Shown: positions 52,664 through 61,770 of the stretch, piece by piece
Numbering within the stretch: position 1 is the stretch's first letter
Layout of the letters: each line of letters opens with the position of its first letter
NCBI RefSeq assembly: GCF_029167205.1
Contig: NZ_JARFPL010000004.1
Location: 25,388 to 89,387 of the forward strand
Direction: 5' to 3'
DNA from: Methanocrinis alkalitolerans
GTDB taxonomy: Archaea; Halobacteriota; Methanosarcinia; Methanotrichales; Methanotrichaceae
DNA: 64,000 nt
The notes under the pieces: model-generated
Told to the model about the DNA's origin: nothing
The model's database searches: none
The model's input: the letters and a program-made list of their open reading frames with translations, nothing else
Translations under genes and position numbers: made by a program

Positions 52664-53932
52664 ATGGCAGCACAGAAGCCACACATGAACCTGGCGTTCA
52701 TCGGACACGTCGACCACGGGAAGTCCACCCTCGTAGGGAGGCTGATGTTCGAGTCCGGCGCCGTTTCTCCACATATCATCGAGCAGTACAAGAAAGAGGC
52801 CGAGTCCAAGGGTAAGGGGTCCTTCGAGTTCGCCTGGGTGATGGACAGCCTGAAAGAGGAGCGAGAGAGGGGCGTCACCATCGACATCGGCCATCAGAGG
52901 TTCGACACCGACAAGTACTACTTCACGATCGTGGACTGTCCCGGACATAGAGATTTCATCAAGAACATGATCACCGGCGCGAGCCAGGCAGACGCCGCAG
53001 TTCTGGTGATCGCAGCCCCCGACGGCGTCATGGCCCAGACGAGAGAGCACGTCTTCCTCGCCAGGACCCTGGGGATCAACCAGCTCGTCATAGCCATCAA
53101 CAAGATCGACGCCGCCAAGTACAGCGAGGAGAGGTTCAAAGAGGTGAAGGAGGAGGTCGGAAAGCTCCTGCAGATGGTCGGATACAAGGTTGCAGATATT
53201 CCCTTCCTGCCCGTATCCGCCTTCGTCGGCGACAACGTCATCGCTCGCGGCGACAACCTCACCTGGTATACTGGGCCCACCCTTCTTGAGGCGCTCAACA
53301 ACCTGAAGGAGCCAGAAAAGCCGACGAACCTGCCTCTCAGGCTCCCCGTCCAGGACGTCTACACCATCTCCGGCGTAGGGACCGTCCCCGTGGGGAGGGT
53401 CGAGACCGGGATCATCAAGAAGGGCGACAAGATCATCTTCGAGCCCGCCAGCGTCGTCGGCGAGGTAAAGACGATCGAGATGCACCACGAGGAGGCAGAC
53501 CAGGCCCTCCCCGGCGACAACATCGGCTGGAACGTGAGGGGCGTCGGAAGAAAGGACATTCGGAGAGGCGACGTCTGCGGACACGTCGATTCGCCGCCCT
53601 CCGTCGCCAAGGAGTTCACAGCCCAGCTCGTGGTCTTGCAGCACCCGAGCGCCATCTCTGCGGGTTACACCCCCGTCTTCCACTGCCATACCGCCCAGAT
53701 CGCCTGTACTCTGACGGAGATCAAGGCGAAGCTGGACCCCAGGACCGGCGCGGTAAAGGAGCAGAACCCTGCCTTCATCAAGGCCGGCGACGCCGCCATA
53801 GTCACCGTCGTCCCCACAAAGCCGATGGTGATCGAGAAGGTCAAGGAGATCCCCCAGCTGGGCAGGTTCGCCATCAGGGATATGGGCCAGACGATAGCAG
53901 CGGGCATGTGCATGAACATCACACCCCGCTAA
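52664..53932 (+). CDS. tuf: Translation elongation factor aEF-1 alpha
   Basis: 422 aa GTPase delivering aminoacyl-tRNA. G1 GHVDHGKST near 13-21, G3 DCPGHRDF near 89, G4 NKID near 144, and three-domain length. ATG after GGAGGAGATAAAG. Part of the conserved archaeal EF-2/EF-1A/S10 order. Confidence 0.97.
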   Translation: MAAQKPHMNLAFIGHVDHGKSTLVGRLMFESGAVSPHIIEQYKKEAESKGKGSFEFAWVMDSLKEERERGVTIDIGHQRFDTDKYYFTIVDCPGHRDFIKNMITGASQADAAVLVIAAPDGVMAQTREHVFLARTLGINQLVIAINKIDAAKYSEERFKEVKEEVGKLLQMVGYKVADIPFLPVSAFVGDNVIARGDNLTWYTGPTLLEALNNLKEPEKPTNLPLRLPVQDVYTISGVGTVPVGRVETGIIKKGDKIIFEPASVVGEVKTIEMHHEEADQALPGDNIGWNVRGVGRKDIRRGDVCGHVDSPPSVAKEFTAQLVVLQHPSAISAGYTPVFHCHTAQIACTLTEIKAKLDPRTGAVKEQNPAFIKAGDAAIVTVVPTKPMVIEKVKEIPQLGRFAIRDMGQTIAAGMCMNITPR

Positions 53933-53957
53933 CTCAAATTTTTATGGTGTTTGAGTT
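53931..53957 (+). promoter_or_regulatory. Perfect 8-bp hairpin abutting the rps10 start
   Basis: AACTCAAA (53931-53938) and TTTGAGTT (53950-53957) are exact inverted repeats with an 11-nt loop. They fill the space from the tuf stop to the rps10 ATG, which has no clear SD. May control S10 translation or mark an mRNA processing site. The loop's TTTTTATGG could alternatively be a TATA element. Confidence 0.5.
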
Positions 53958-54266
53958 ATGCAGAAGGCAAGGATAAGGCTATCTGGGACCGACCCCCGCT
54001 CCCTGGACGAGATATGCAGCCAGGTGAGGGGGATCGCCCAGAGGACGGGCGTGCACATGGCGGGACCTATCCCGCTCCCGACGAAGAGGATGGTAGTTCC
54101 CACGAGAAAGAGCCCCGATGGGGAGGGGACCGCCACCTGGGACCACTGGGAGATGAGGGTCCACAAGCGGATGATCGACCTGGACGCCGACGAGCGGGCT
54201 TTACGTCAGCTGATGCGGATTCAGGTTCCCAAGAACGTCAACATCGAGATAGTGCTGGAATCTTAG
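53958..54266 (+). CDS. rps10: 30S ribosomal protein uS10
   Basis: 102 aa. KARIRLSGTDPRSLDEICSQ at the start and GPIPLPTKRMVVPTRKSPDG near 36-55 are diagnostic. Encoded directly after EF-1A as in most Euryarchaeota and directly followed by tRNA-Arg. Confidence 0.96.
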   Translation: MQKARIRLSGTDPRSLDEICSQVRGIAQRTGVHMAGPIPLPTKRMVVPTRKSPDGEGTATWDHWEMRVHKRMIDLDADERALRQLMRIQVPKNVNIEIVLES

Positions 54267-54268
54267 CT

Positions 54269-54342
54269 GGACTCGTAGTATAGTCTGGATAACACGGAGG
54301 CCTCCGGAGCCTCAGTCCCGGGTTCAAATCCCGGCGAGTCCG
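54269..54342 (+). tRNA. tRNA-Arg (anticodon CCG)
   Basis: Acceptor GGACTCG (54269-54275) pairs with CGAGTCC (54335-54341), with discriminator G. Anticodon stem GAGGC/GCCTC encloses CTCCGGA, giving anticodon CCG. The T arm is CCCGG-GTTCAAAT-CCCGG-like. CCA is not encoded and there is no intron. It starts 2 bp after the rps10 stop, so it is probably cut from the ribosomal-protein transcript. Confidence 0.93.
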
Positions 54343-54676
54343 CTACGACCCTTTTTTCTTTTGTTCGGCTTTTTTTCAGGCTGGCCTTAGGCTATCCTCT
54401 CGTCGTCTCTTCGTCGCACTTCGTCTCGTGGACTCGTCGTCCCGTCGTCACCCCTCGGCCGTTGCGTCCTCCTCTGGTCGCGTACCCAGATTACTGAATA
54501 GCGCTAACTGGTGACGTCATGGTTATTTGGCGGAAAATGAGTCCCTTGAATTCGATTCGACTGGCGATTTTCAGTAGAACGAGTACGCGACCCCTCCTCT
54601 CGTCCACCGGCAAAAGGTTCATAGCCTCCTACGATTTTGTTCATCTTCCAGAGAGAAAGAAAGGCGTGGGATCGCG
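54343..54676. other. Gene-free interval with T-rich terminator
   Basis: Oligo-T tracts CTTTTTTCTTTT (about 54351-54362) and GCTTTTTTTC (about 54368-54377) right after the tRNA are typical archaeal termination signals. The remaining 290 bp has no supported gene. The gatC promoter should lie near 54600-54650. Confidence 0.5.
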
Positions 54677-54958
54677 ATGATTACGGGAGAAGATGTGGAT
54701 CATATAGGCTGGCTTGCCAGCATCAAGGTCGCTGAGGATGAGAAGGAGGGTTTTCTCGCCCTCTTCAACTCGGTCCTCGATTACTTTCATCAGCTCGATG
54801 AGCTCGATACGGAGGATGTGGAGCCGACCTACCGGGTCGTCGACCTCACCAACGTCTTCCGGGAGGACGTGGCTGTGGAGTCCCTCTCCCAGGAGGAGTC
54901 GCTTAGAAACGCTCCCCGAAGGGAGAACGGCTACTTCAAGAGCCCCAGGATAGTGTGA
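54677..54958 (+). CDS. gatC: Asp/Glu-tRNA amidotransferase subunit C
   Basis: 93 aa. Small belt subunit of GatCAB: VDHIGWLASIKVAEDEKEGF at the start and FHQLDELDTEDVEPTY near 37-52. In archaea GatCAB mainly amidates Asp-tRNA(Asn), since GatDE handles Glu-tRNA(Gln). Stop overlaps the gatA region. Confidence 0.88.
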   Translation: MITGEDVDHIGWLASIKVAEDEKEGFLALFNSVLDYFHQLDELDTEDVEPTYRVVDLTNVFREDVAVESLSQEESLRNAPRRENGYFKSPRIV

Positions 54959-54963
54959 TCGCC

Positions 54964-56391
54964 ATGTTGAGAGATCTCAAAGAGAGGCTCGCGGCAGGAG
55001 CGTCGGCCGAGGAGATGGTCTCGTCCCTATTCGAGAAGATCAAGAGGAGCCAACTGAACGCTTATTCAAACCTCTCCGAGGACCTGGCCCTCGAAGAGGC
55101 CCGGAAGTTTGACCTGGCTCCCTGTAGCGGCCTCCTGGCTGGGATCCCCATAGCCATCAAAAGCTCCATATCTACGAGGGGGATCGAGACGAACTGCTCG
55201 TCGAGGATCCTCTCCGGCTACATCCCCCCCTACGACGCCCACGTCATCGAGCGGCTGAAGGAGGAGGGGGCGATCATCATCGGCAAGACGAATATGGACG
55301 AGTTCGCCATGGGGAGCTCCACCGAGACGAGCTGTTTCGGCCCCACGAGAAACCCCTGGGATCTCGACCGGGTCCCTGGAGGCTCCAGCGGCGGGTCCGC
55401 CGCGGCGGTGGCCGCCGGCGAGGCTCCCTGCGCCCTGGGATCGGATACCGGCGGATCCATCAGGTGCCCCGCCTCCTTCTGCGGGATCGTCGGCCTCAAG
55501 CCGACCTACGGCCTCGTATCACGGTACGGCCTCGTATCTTACGCCAACAGCCTGGAGCAGATCGGGCCCCTGGCGTTGAACGTCGATGACGCGGCCCTGG
55601 TCTTGGACGTCATCGCGGGCCAAGACCTCCGGGACTCGACCTCCGTGAAGTCCGAGGGAGGATATTTGGCGGGCCTCGAAGGGGGCGTCGAGGGCATCGT
55701 CTGTGGAGTTCCCAAAGAGTACTTCGGCGAGGGGGTCGACCCGTTGGTGGAGAAGTCGGTCTGGGAGGCCATATCGAAGCTCGAGGAGCTGGGAGCCTCC
55801 TGGAAGATGGTGAGCCTTCCCTACACCAAGTACGCCCTCGCAGCCTACTACATCATCGCCATGAGCGAGGCGTCGTCGAACCTGGCGAGGTTCGACGGCC
55901 TGCGGTACGGCCTGCGGCTCGGTCCCGATAAAGACTGGCACTCCACCTTCTCGGAGATCAGGGCCGCCGGCTTCGGCCCTGAGGTGAAGAGGAGGATCCT
56001 TATTGGGACCTACGCCCTCTCTGCAGGCTATTACGGCAGGTACTACCTCAAGGCCCTCAAGGCGAGGACCCTGATCAAGGAGGACTTCGAGAGGGCCCTG
56101 TCGGCCGGCGGAGCCGACGTCCTCGTCACCCCCACCATGCCCTTCCCCGCCTTCAAGATCGGCGAGAGGGTCGAGGACCCCCTCTCCCTCTATATGGCCG
56201 ACGTCTTCACCGTCCCCATAAACCTCGCCGGGGTTCCGGCGATATCCCTCTCTTGCGGCTTTGCCAGGGGCCTCCCCATAGGCCTTCAGATCATCGGCCG
56301 CCACTTCGACGAGAAGGTCGTTCTTAGAACCGCCAAAGCCTACGAGGACGCGACGCCGTATCACGAGACGGTTCCAAAGGAGGTGGTCTGA
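54964..56391 (+). CDS. gatA: Asp/Glu-tRNA amidotransferase subunit A
   Basis: About 475-aa amidase-signature glutaminase. Catalytic Lys in PIAIKSSIST near 62-71, Ser pair in VPGGSSGGSAAAVAAGEAPC near 138, GSDTGGSIRCPASFCG near 160. Releases ammonia from Gln for GatB. Start ATG 54964 or GTG 54955. Confidence 0.94.
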   Translation: MLRDLKERLAAGASAEEMVSSLFEKIKRSQLNAYSNLSEDLALEEARKFDLAPCSGLLAGIPIAIKSSISTRGIETNCSSRILSGYIPPYDAHVIERLKEEGAIIIGKTNMDEFAMGSSTETSCFGPTRNPWDLDRVPGGSSGGSAAAVAAGEAPCALGSDTGGSIRCPASFCGIVGLKPTYGLVSRYGLVSYANSLEQIGPLALNVDDAALVLDVIAGQDLRDSTSVKSEGGYLAGLEGGVEGIVCGVPKEYFGEGVDPLVEKSVWEAISKLEELGASWKMVSLPYTKYALAAYYIIAMSEASSNLARFDGLRYGLRLGPDKDWHSTFSEIRAAGFGPEVKRRILIGTYALSAGYYGRYYLKALKARTLIKEDFERALSAGGADVLVTPTMPFPAFKIGERVEDPLSLYMADVFTVPINLAGVPAISLSCGFARGLPIGLQIIGRHFDEKVVLRTAKAYEDATPYHETVPKEVV

Positions 56392-56392
56392 T

Positions 56393-57835
56393 ATGGCCGA
56401 AAAGGACGTCATAATAGGCCTTGAGGTCCACGTCCAGCTGAACAAGCTGAACTCGAAGCTCTTCTGCGGCTGTTCGACCAAATATCACGACGCACCTCCA
56501 AACACCCACACCTGCCCAGTCTGTCTCGGTCTTCCCGGAACCCTTCCGGTCTTGAACAGGAGGGCGGTCGAGTACGCCATAAGGGTAGCCCTCGCCCTCA
56601 AATGCGATATCCAGGGAGAGACCCTCTTCTATCGAAAGAACTACTACTACCCCGACCTTCCCAAGGCCTTCCAGATAACCCAATACGACTTTCCAGTCGG
56701 CCTTGGAGGCAAGATTTTGATCAAGGGGGAAGACGGTGAGGAGAAGACGATTAGGATCACCAGGGTCCACATGGAGGAGGACCCGGGAAGGCTCGTCCAC
56801 GCTGGGACGATCGACCGGGCCAAGTACTCGATGGTCGACTACAACCGGTGCGGCATGTCCCTTCTCGAGGTGGTGACCGAGCCGGACCTGCGGTCCCCCA
56901 AGGAGGCAAGGTCCTTCCTCGACAAATTGAGGAACATTTTGGAATATCTGGACGTCTTCGATGGCGACCTCGAAGGGGCGATGAGGATCGACTCGAACAT
57001 ATCCCTAGTCGGAGGCGAGAGGGCAGAGGTGAAAAACATATCGAGCCACAAGGGTGTGGAGAAGGCCCTCGCCTACGAGATCACCAGGCAGAGGTCCGCC
57101 CGGAGGAGGGGGGTCGCCCAGGTCCAGGAGACCCGCCACTACGATGAGCTCCGGGGGATCACCGTCACCATCAGGACGAAGGAGGAGGCCCACGACTACC
57201 GCTACTTCCCCGAGCCCGACCTCGTGCCCATGAGGATCGCCGACTGGGTGCCAAGAGTAGAGGCGGAGCTTCCGGAGCTTCCCGACGCCAAGAGGGAGAG
57301 GTTCGTCTCGGATTACGCCATAGCCGACGACCACGCCAAGTCCCTCACCTCCGAGATCAGGGTCGCAAACTTCTATGAGGATGTGGCAAAGAGGGCGACA
57401 CCGAGGCTCACGGCCGTCTGGATCGCCGACGTCCTGAAAGGGGAGCTGAACTACCGGGACGTCACCATCGACAGATTCAGAGTCGACGATATGGTGGAGA
57501 TCCTCGATATGATCGAGAAGGGAACGATCACTGAGAAGGGTGCCGTCGAGGTGATCCGGACGATCCTCGACCACCTCGGAGATCCGTCTGAGGTGGACCC
57601 GGCCGGGGTCGTGGAGGCTAAGGGGCTCGCCAGGGCCGAGGACGACGCCGTGAAAGAGGCGGTCAGGGCCGCGGTGAAAGAGTGCTCACAGGCGGTGGCA
57701 GACTACAGGAGCGGAAACGAGAAGGCGATCAACTTCATCGTGGGCATGGTCATGAAGAAGACCCGGGGAAGGGCAGATCCGGGGGAGGCGAACCGGCTGG
57801 TAAAAGAAGAGCTGGAGAGGACGGGCAGGGCTTGA
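56393..57835 (+). CDS. gatB: Asp/Glu-tRNA amidotransferase subunit B
   Basis: 480 aa. VIIGLEVHVQLNKLNSKLFC at the start with the zinc Cys set (CGC and CPVCLGLPG), YYPDLPKAFQITQYDFP near 83, and a C-terminal YqeY-like tail domain binding tRNA. ATG starts 1 bp after the gatA stop. Confidence 0.95.
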   Translation: MAEKDVIIGLEVHVQLNKLNSKLFCGCSTKYHDAPPNTHTCPVCLGLPGTLPVLNRRAVEYAIRVALALKCDIQGETLFYRKNYYYPDLPKAFQITQYDFPVGLGGKILIKGEDGEEKTIRITRVHMEEDPGRLVHAGTIDRAKYSMVDYNRCGMSLLEVVTEPDLRSPKEARSFLDKLRNILEYLDVFDGDLEGAMRIDSNISLVGGERAEVKNISSHKGVEKALAYEITRQRSARRRGVAQVQETRHYDELRGITVTIRTKEEAHDYRYFPEPDLVPMRIADWVPRVEAELPELPDAKRERFVSDYAIADDHAKSLTSEIRVANFYEDVAKRATPRLTAVWIADVLKGELNYRDVTIDRFRVDDMVEILDMIEKGTITEKGAVEVIRTILDHLGDPSEVDPAGVVEAKGLARAEDDAVKEAVRAAVKECSQAVADYRSGNEKAINFIVGMVMKKTRGRADPGEANRLVKEELERTGRA

Positions 57836-57882
57836 GAGAGGTCTCATCCTCTTCATACTCCCTCCAATTCCGCCCCTCCTTT

Positions 57883-58986
57883 TCAGCCCTCGGCCTTGGG
57901 GCTGTGGTGGATCCCCCAGAGCCAGCCCCCCTGCCCCTGGGCGAAGACCCAGATATCTCTTTGCCCGTCAGAGACAGCCGTGGGCTGCCCGGAGATAGAT
58001 CCTTTCAGGTTCTCTCCCTTCGTCCATCCCCCGCCTTCGTTTTTGATCTGGATAAGCTCGCCGCCGACAACTCCGAAGAGGTCGATCCGATTTCTTCCGA
58101 TGACCACCGTCGGCGATGAGTCCATCTTTTCGTTGATCGTCTCCAAGGAGCTTTCTCCTGTCTCGGGGTCGAGGGTCGCGTGGCCGATCCCGCCGCCCGG
58201 GCTCAAGGCGAAGATGTGGATCATCTCCCCGTCGGAGGCTGCCGCCGGGGGCGAGGCGAAGGACCGGCCGAGGGGTCGCCATCCGTCCCAGGCGGGGAGA
58301 TCTCCCGACCCGACCGCCGGGAGGTCGGCAAAGTTCCAGATGAGACCCCTGGAGCTGTCCAGGGCGAAGATGTGGATCCTATCCGAGTGTAGGACCGCCC
58401 CGGGCCTCGATCCGATCTCGCCCTCTATCCTGATCCAGTCGAGGGACCGGTCGCAGGCGACGCTGCCGCTGCCGCACCCCCAGCATCTCTTGTAGAGGCA
58501 GTGGTTTGTGGGCCCCCAGGTGAAGAGGTGGTAGTCGCCGTCCATCGAGCCGGTGGAGATCGCCGCCAGCTCGTACTTCCTGAAGTGTACGCCGCCGAGG
58601 TTCTTGTTGTAGGGGGGCGGGCCGAAGATCCGGATCCAGTCCGACCATGTCTCCTGACCCCGGAGGCGGATCTGCCAGAGGTCGTTCTCGTTTCCTCCGG
58701 TGAGGATGTCGACGATCCCCGGGGCCGGAGAGACTGCCACCGGTGCTGTCGTCAGCCGGACCCCTTTCAGAGTGATCCAGCTCGACCAGCCCGTCTCAGT
58801 TCTGAACTGGACCCGTTTGACCGAGGGGAGGAGCCCCTGCGGTTCTGTAGACGCCCCCATGACCAGCGCCGGGACCGAAGCCTCGGCGCCGGGGCTGATC
58901 TTGTCGAATTCCGCCAATTGGCCCGCCGACGGCCCCGCCAGGAGGAGGGCCGCAAGAAGGGCGTAAAGGTAGGTTTTTGCCCCCAA
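57883..58986 (-). CDS. Secreted beta-propeller-like repeat protein
   Basis: About 367 aa. From TTG 58986 (SD GAGGAG, 7 nt) it reads MGAKTYLYALLAALLLAGPS, then AGQ, a signal peptide. The body repeats a strand pattern of W-sW-I..l and I-iFal/..f blocks (ETWSDWIRIFG, RIHIFALDSSRG, MIHIFALSPGGG, IWVFAQGQGG) spaced about 50 residues, like PLL-type lectin propellers. Extracellular carbohydrate binding is a reasonable guess. The upstream in-frame ATG (59025) has no SD. Confidence 0.6.
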   Translation of the reverse strand: MGAKTYLYALLAALLLAGPSAGQLAEFDKISPGAEASVPALVMGASTEPQGLLPSVKRVQFRTETGWSSWITLKGVRLTTAPVAVSPAPGIVDILTGGNENDLWQIRLRGQETWSDWIRIFGPPPYNKNLGGVHFRKYELAAISTGSMDGDYHLFTWGPTNHCLYKRCWGCGSGSVACDRSLDWIRIEGEIGSRPGAVLHSDRIHIFALDSSRGLIWNFADLPAVGSGDLPAWDGWRPLGRSFASPPAAASDGEMIHIFALSPGGGIGHATLDPETGESSLETINEKMDSSPTVVIGRNRIDLFGVVGGELIQIKNEGGGWTKGENLKGSISGQPTAVSDGQRDIWVFAQGQGGWLWGIHHSPKAEG

Positions 58987-59247
58987 AGTCACTTCTCCTC
59001 TGATACTGCCTTGGGCGATGATCATATATTTGACTTCCGAAGGGGCTGCAGGGTTGGAAAGGTCCCTTCCGGCGTTGGTCCAAAGAGCCGCCATCGCCGC
59101 CGACCAGCATCACCCTCACCGTCACCGCGCCACCGTCACCCCCTTGTCACCATCACCACCACCAAACCTCCTGCCAACACCCCTCCAGGACTCTCGGTGG
59201 CGATCGATTGATATTTATCGTACAAGAGAGTGAAGGAGCTCTGGTTG

Positions 59248-60558
59248 ATGGCCATGTTTGACTACTGGAATCCGCAGATCGAACGCATGCCCAGAGAGGA
59301 CCTCGCCAAGCTCCAGGAGGATCGGCTCAAATCGATGGTCCATTATGTATACGATCATTCCCCCTTCTACAAAGAAAGGTTCAAAGAGGCGGGGGTGGAA
59401 CCCTCGGATATAAAGGTCCTCGGCGACCTTGCGAAGCTGCCCTTCACATACAAGGTCGATCTCCGGAACACCTACCCCACGGGGATGTTCAGCCTCCCGA
59501 GAAACAGGATCGTCCGCTACCACGTCTCCAGCGGCACCACCGGAAAGCCGACGGTCGTCGGCTACACCAAAGACGACATCGAGATGTGGTCGGACTCTCT
59601 GGCCCGGGCCCTCACCTCCATCGGCCTCGGCCGCGGCGACGTCATCCAGGTGGGGTACGGCTACGGCCTCTTCACAGGCGGCCTGGGCCTCCATTACGGG
59701 GCGGAGAAGATCGGGGCGACGGTCCTTCCCACCGGGACGGGGAATACCGAGCGGCAGATCATGCTGATGCAGGACCTGGGGAGCACCGCCATCGCCTGCA
59801 CCCCCTCCTACTTCCTCCACATCGCCGAGGTGGCGGAGAGGATGGGCGTCTCCATCCGGGACGACACGAGCCTGAAGGTCGGGGTCTTCGGGGCGGAGCC
59901 GTGGTCCGACGAGACCCGAAGGCGTATCGAGGAGGCGACGGGGATCAAGGCCTACGACATCTTCGGGACGAGCGAGATGAGCGGCCCCCTCTTCACCGAG
60001 TGCCGGGAGCAAAGCGGGATCCACGTCTGGTCCGACCTCTTCCTCATCGAGGTGATCGACCCCAAGACCGGCGAGCAGCTCCCCGACGGCGAGACCGGCG
60101 AGCTGGTCATCACGACCCTATCCAAGTGGGCGATACCCCTCATCCGCTACCGGATCGGCGATCTGACGAAGATCGACTCCGAGCCCTGCGCTTGCGGTCG
60201 GACCCACCCGAGGCTGATGAGAATCCTCGGCCGCACAGACGACATGATCGTCATCCGCGGAATAAACGTCTTCCCCAGCCAGGTGGAGTCGGTCCTGATG
60301 ACGATCCCCGAGGTCGGCGACCACTACCAGATCATCGTCGACCGGAAGGGCCCCCTGGACATCATGAAGGTGATGGTGGAGGTTACGGAGACGGGCTTCA
60401 GTGACAAGATCGCCGACCTGATGTCATTATCCAAGAGGATCTCCAAGGAGCTGAAAGGCGTCCTCAACGTCGTCGCCGACGTGGAGCTCGTCGAGCCTGG
60501 GACGATCCCCCGGTCTGAGGGGAAGGCCGTGAGGGTTATCGATAAGAGGAAGGTCTGA
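59248..60558 (+). CDS. paaK: Phenylacetate--CoA ligase family enzyme
   Basis: About 436 aa, ANL superfamily. AMP-binding YHVSSGTTGKPTVVGYTKDD near 93-112, GVFGAEPWSDE near 215, IFGTSEMSGP near 240, and the hinge RTDDMIVIRGINVFPSQVES near 330. Activates arylacetates such as phenylacetate or indoleacetate to CoA thioesters. In methanogens it is typically linked to aryl-amino-acid metabolism with the ACT protein that follows. ATG chosen over GTG 59230 because GGAG lies 9 nt before it. Confidence 0.88.
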   Translation: MAMFDYWNPQIERMPREDLAKLQEDRLKSMVHYVYDHSPFYKERFKEAGVEPSDIKVLGDLAKLPFTYKVDLRNTYPTGMFSLPRNRIVRYHVSSGTTGKPTVVGYTKDDIEMWSDSLARALTSIGLGRGDVIQVGYGYGLFTGGLGLHYGAEKIGATVLPTGTGNTERQIMLMQDLGSTAIACTPSYFLHIAEVAERMGVSIRDDTSLKVGVFGAEPWSDETRRRIEEATGIKAYDIFGTSEMSGPLFTECREQSGIHVWSDLFLIEVIDPKTGEQLPDGETGELVITTLSKWAIPLIRYRIGDLTKIDSEPCACGRTHPRLMRILGRTDDMIVIRGINVFPSQVESVLMTIPEVGDHYQIIVDRKGPLDIMKVMVEVTETGFSDKIADLMSLSKRISKELKGVLNVVADVELVEPGTIPRSEGKAVRVIDKRKV

Positions 60559-60660
60559 AAGAAGGTGGGAAGAAGACGGGAAGAAGGCGAAAAACGAAGG
60601 CGACAGGAAAGAAGCGAGAGCGGAAGGCGAAGAAGGACGGAAAAAAAGGAGGTGCGAAAG
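60559..60660 (+). other. Polypurine tract before the ACT-domain gene
   Basis: About 100 nt that is almost only A and G on the plus strand, with scattered C. In the ACT gene's frame it is open and would encode a stretch dominated by Arg, Lys and Glu (EEGEKRRRQERSESGRRRRT). The strong SD GGAGGT at 60648-60653 and the TTG at 60661 indicate it is a leader, not coding. Confidence 0.45.
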
Positions 60661-61095
60661 TTGGTGGCAATTAAGCAGATATCATTATTCGTCGAGAACA
60701 AGCCCGGCAGGATGGCGAAGGTCTCCAAGACCCTCTCCGACGCCGGGGTGAACATCAGGGCCCTCACCGTCGCCGAAGCGGGGGACTTTGGGGTCATAAG
60801 GATGGTCGTCGACGATCCGGAGAAGGGGTATAAGGTCCTCCACGACGGCGGCTTCACCGTCTCCGAGACTGAAGTATTGGCCGTCGAGATGAAGGACATT
60901 CCAGGGGGATTATACGAGATCGTCAACACCCTTGGCGAGAGCGAGGTCAACGTCGACTACGCCTACGCCTTCGTCACCACGAAGGCGGAGCGGGCGCTTC
61001 TGATCATCCGGGTCGACAACCTGGAGAAGGCGAGGAAGGTCCTCACCGGCGCCGGGATCAAGCTCGCGACGAGGGACGAGATACAGAAGATATGA
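60661..61095 (+). CDS. Tandem ACT-domain amino-acid-binding protein
   Basis: 144 aa made of two ACT domains (about 3-70 and 72-140): ISLFVENKPGRMAKVSKTLS and VEMKDIPGGLYEIVNTLGES. Commonly found next to paaK in methanogens, where it may sense aromatic amino acids. TTG start 7 nt after GGAGGT, the same geometry as other starts in the window. Confidence 0.85.
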   Translation: MVAIKQISLFVENKPGRMAKVSKTLSDAGVNIRALTVAEAGDFGVIRMVVDDPEKGYKVLHDGGFTVSETEVLAVEMKDIPGGLYEIVNTLGESEVNVDYAYAFVTTKAERALLIIRVDNLEKARKVLTGAGIKLATRDEIQKI

Positions 61096-61105
61096 GGCTT
61101 TTAGG

Positions 61106-61135
61106 GGCGCTCCGAGGAGCGGGGCGCCATTTTTT
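61106..61135 (+). terminator. Hairpin plus T-run after the ACT gene
   Basis: CGCTC-CGAG-GAGCG hairpin nested in GGCGC/GCGCC, followed by ATTTTTT. Ten bases after the ACT stop codon. Confidence 0.6.
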
Positions 61136-61202
61136 CGTGGGTTTATCGGGAATGGTCTCACCAAGAGTAGATGCGATCTATTCCGAGATGTAGAATCTAT
61201 TT

Positions 61203-61389
61203 CATGGGTCATCGGTTAAGGAATTTAAGCTACACAATATTGCTATTTTTCACACGAATTATGCGTCATCTAGATTTGATCCGATTTCAAGACTGACTTG
61301 CTGTAGCCTCTTTGACCAAGCCAATCTCACCGTACTTGCTACCGAGATCGCTGCCTCATCGCGATTCTTCTCTTAACCGATGACCAATG
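61203..61389. mobile_element. Second MITE-like inverted-repeat element
   Basis: CATGGGTCATCGGTTAAG (61203-61220) and CTTAACCGATGACCAATG (61372-61389) match the TIRs of the 42762-43000 element (17/18). The 151-bp interior differs from the other copy. No target duplication is visible, and the right end abuts and truncates an IS1-like transposase reading frame. Confidence 0.6.
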
Positions 61390-61662
61390 GATTCCCTTGA
61401 TTCTATGGATGGAGGCAAGACTATTCCTTTCGGCAACCATCGCCAGGCATTCAAGGATCTCTTTGGGATTATGATGCCGAACATAGAACACCGTTCCCTT
61501 GTTCTCTACGAAGACTTTCTCGCAGGTTGTACATTTCAAACGTTGAGTGCTCTTTCCGGTTCGCCCATACTTGACAATATTTCCGTGGTCAACCAGACCG
61601 TAATTGGGACAATCTTTGTTCCAGCAAAACGAACCAGCTAAGACCAATCGATTTGCCTTCAT
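61390..61662 (-). pseudogene. IS1-like transposase fragment (N-terminal zinc ribbon)
   Basis: About 90 codons: CWNKDCPNYGLVDHGNIVKY, then LKCTTCEKVFVENKGTVFY and an HTH-like region ending HRIKGI. Two CxxC pairs form the InsA-type zinc ribbon. The DDE catalytic half is missing. The frame then runs into the inverted repeat at 61372-61389. Confidence 0.7.
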
Positions 61663-61770
61663 TGCTTACCTCGAACATACTATCGATAAAAATGATATAT
61701 AAACTTAATTGGGGTGGACTACCCGTTTTTCTCGTTAACCTTTTAACATTTCCCCGCCTATTCCCCTACC

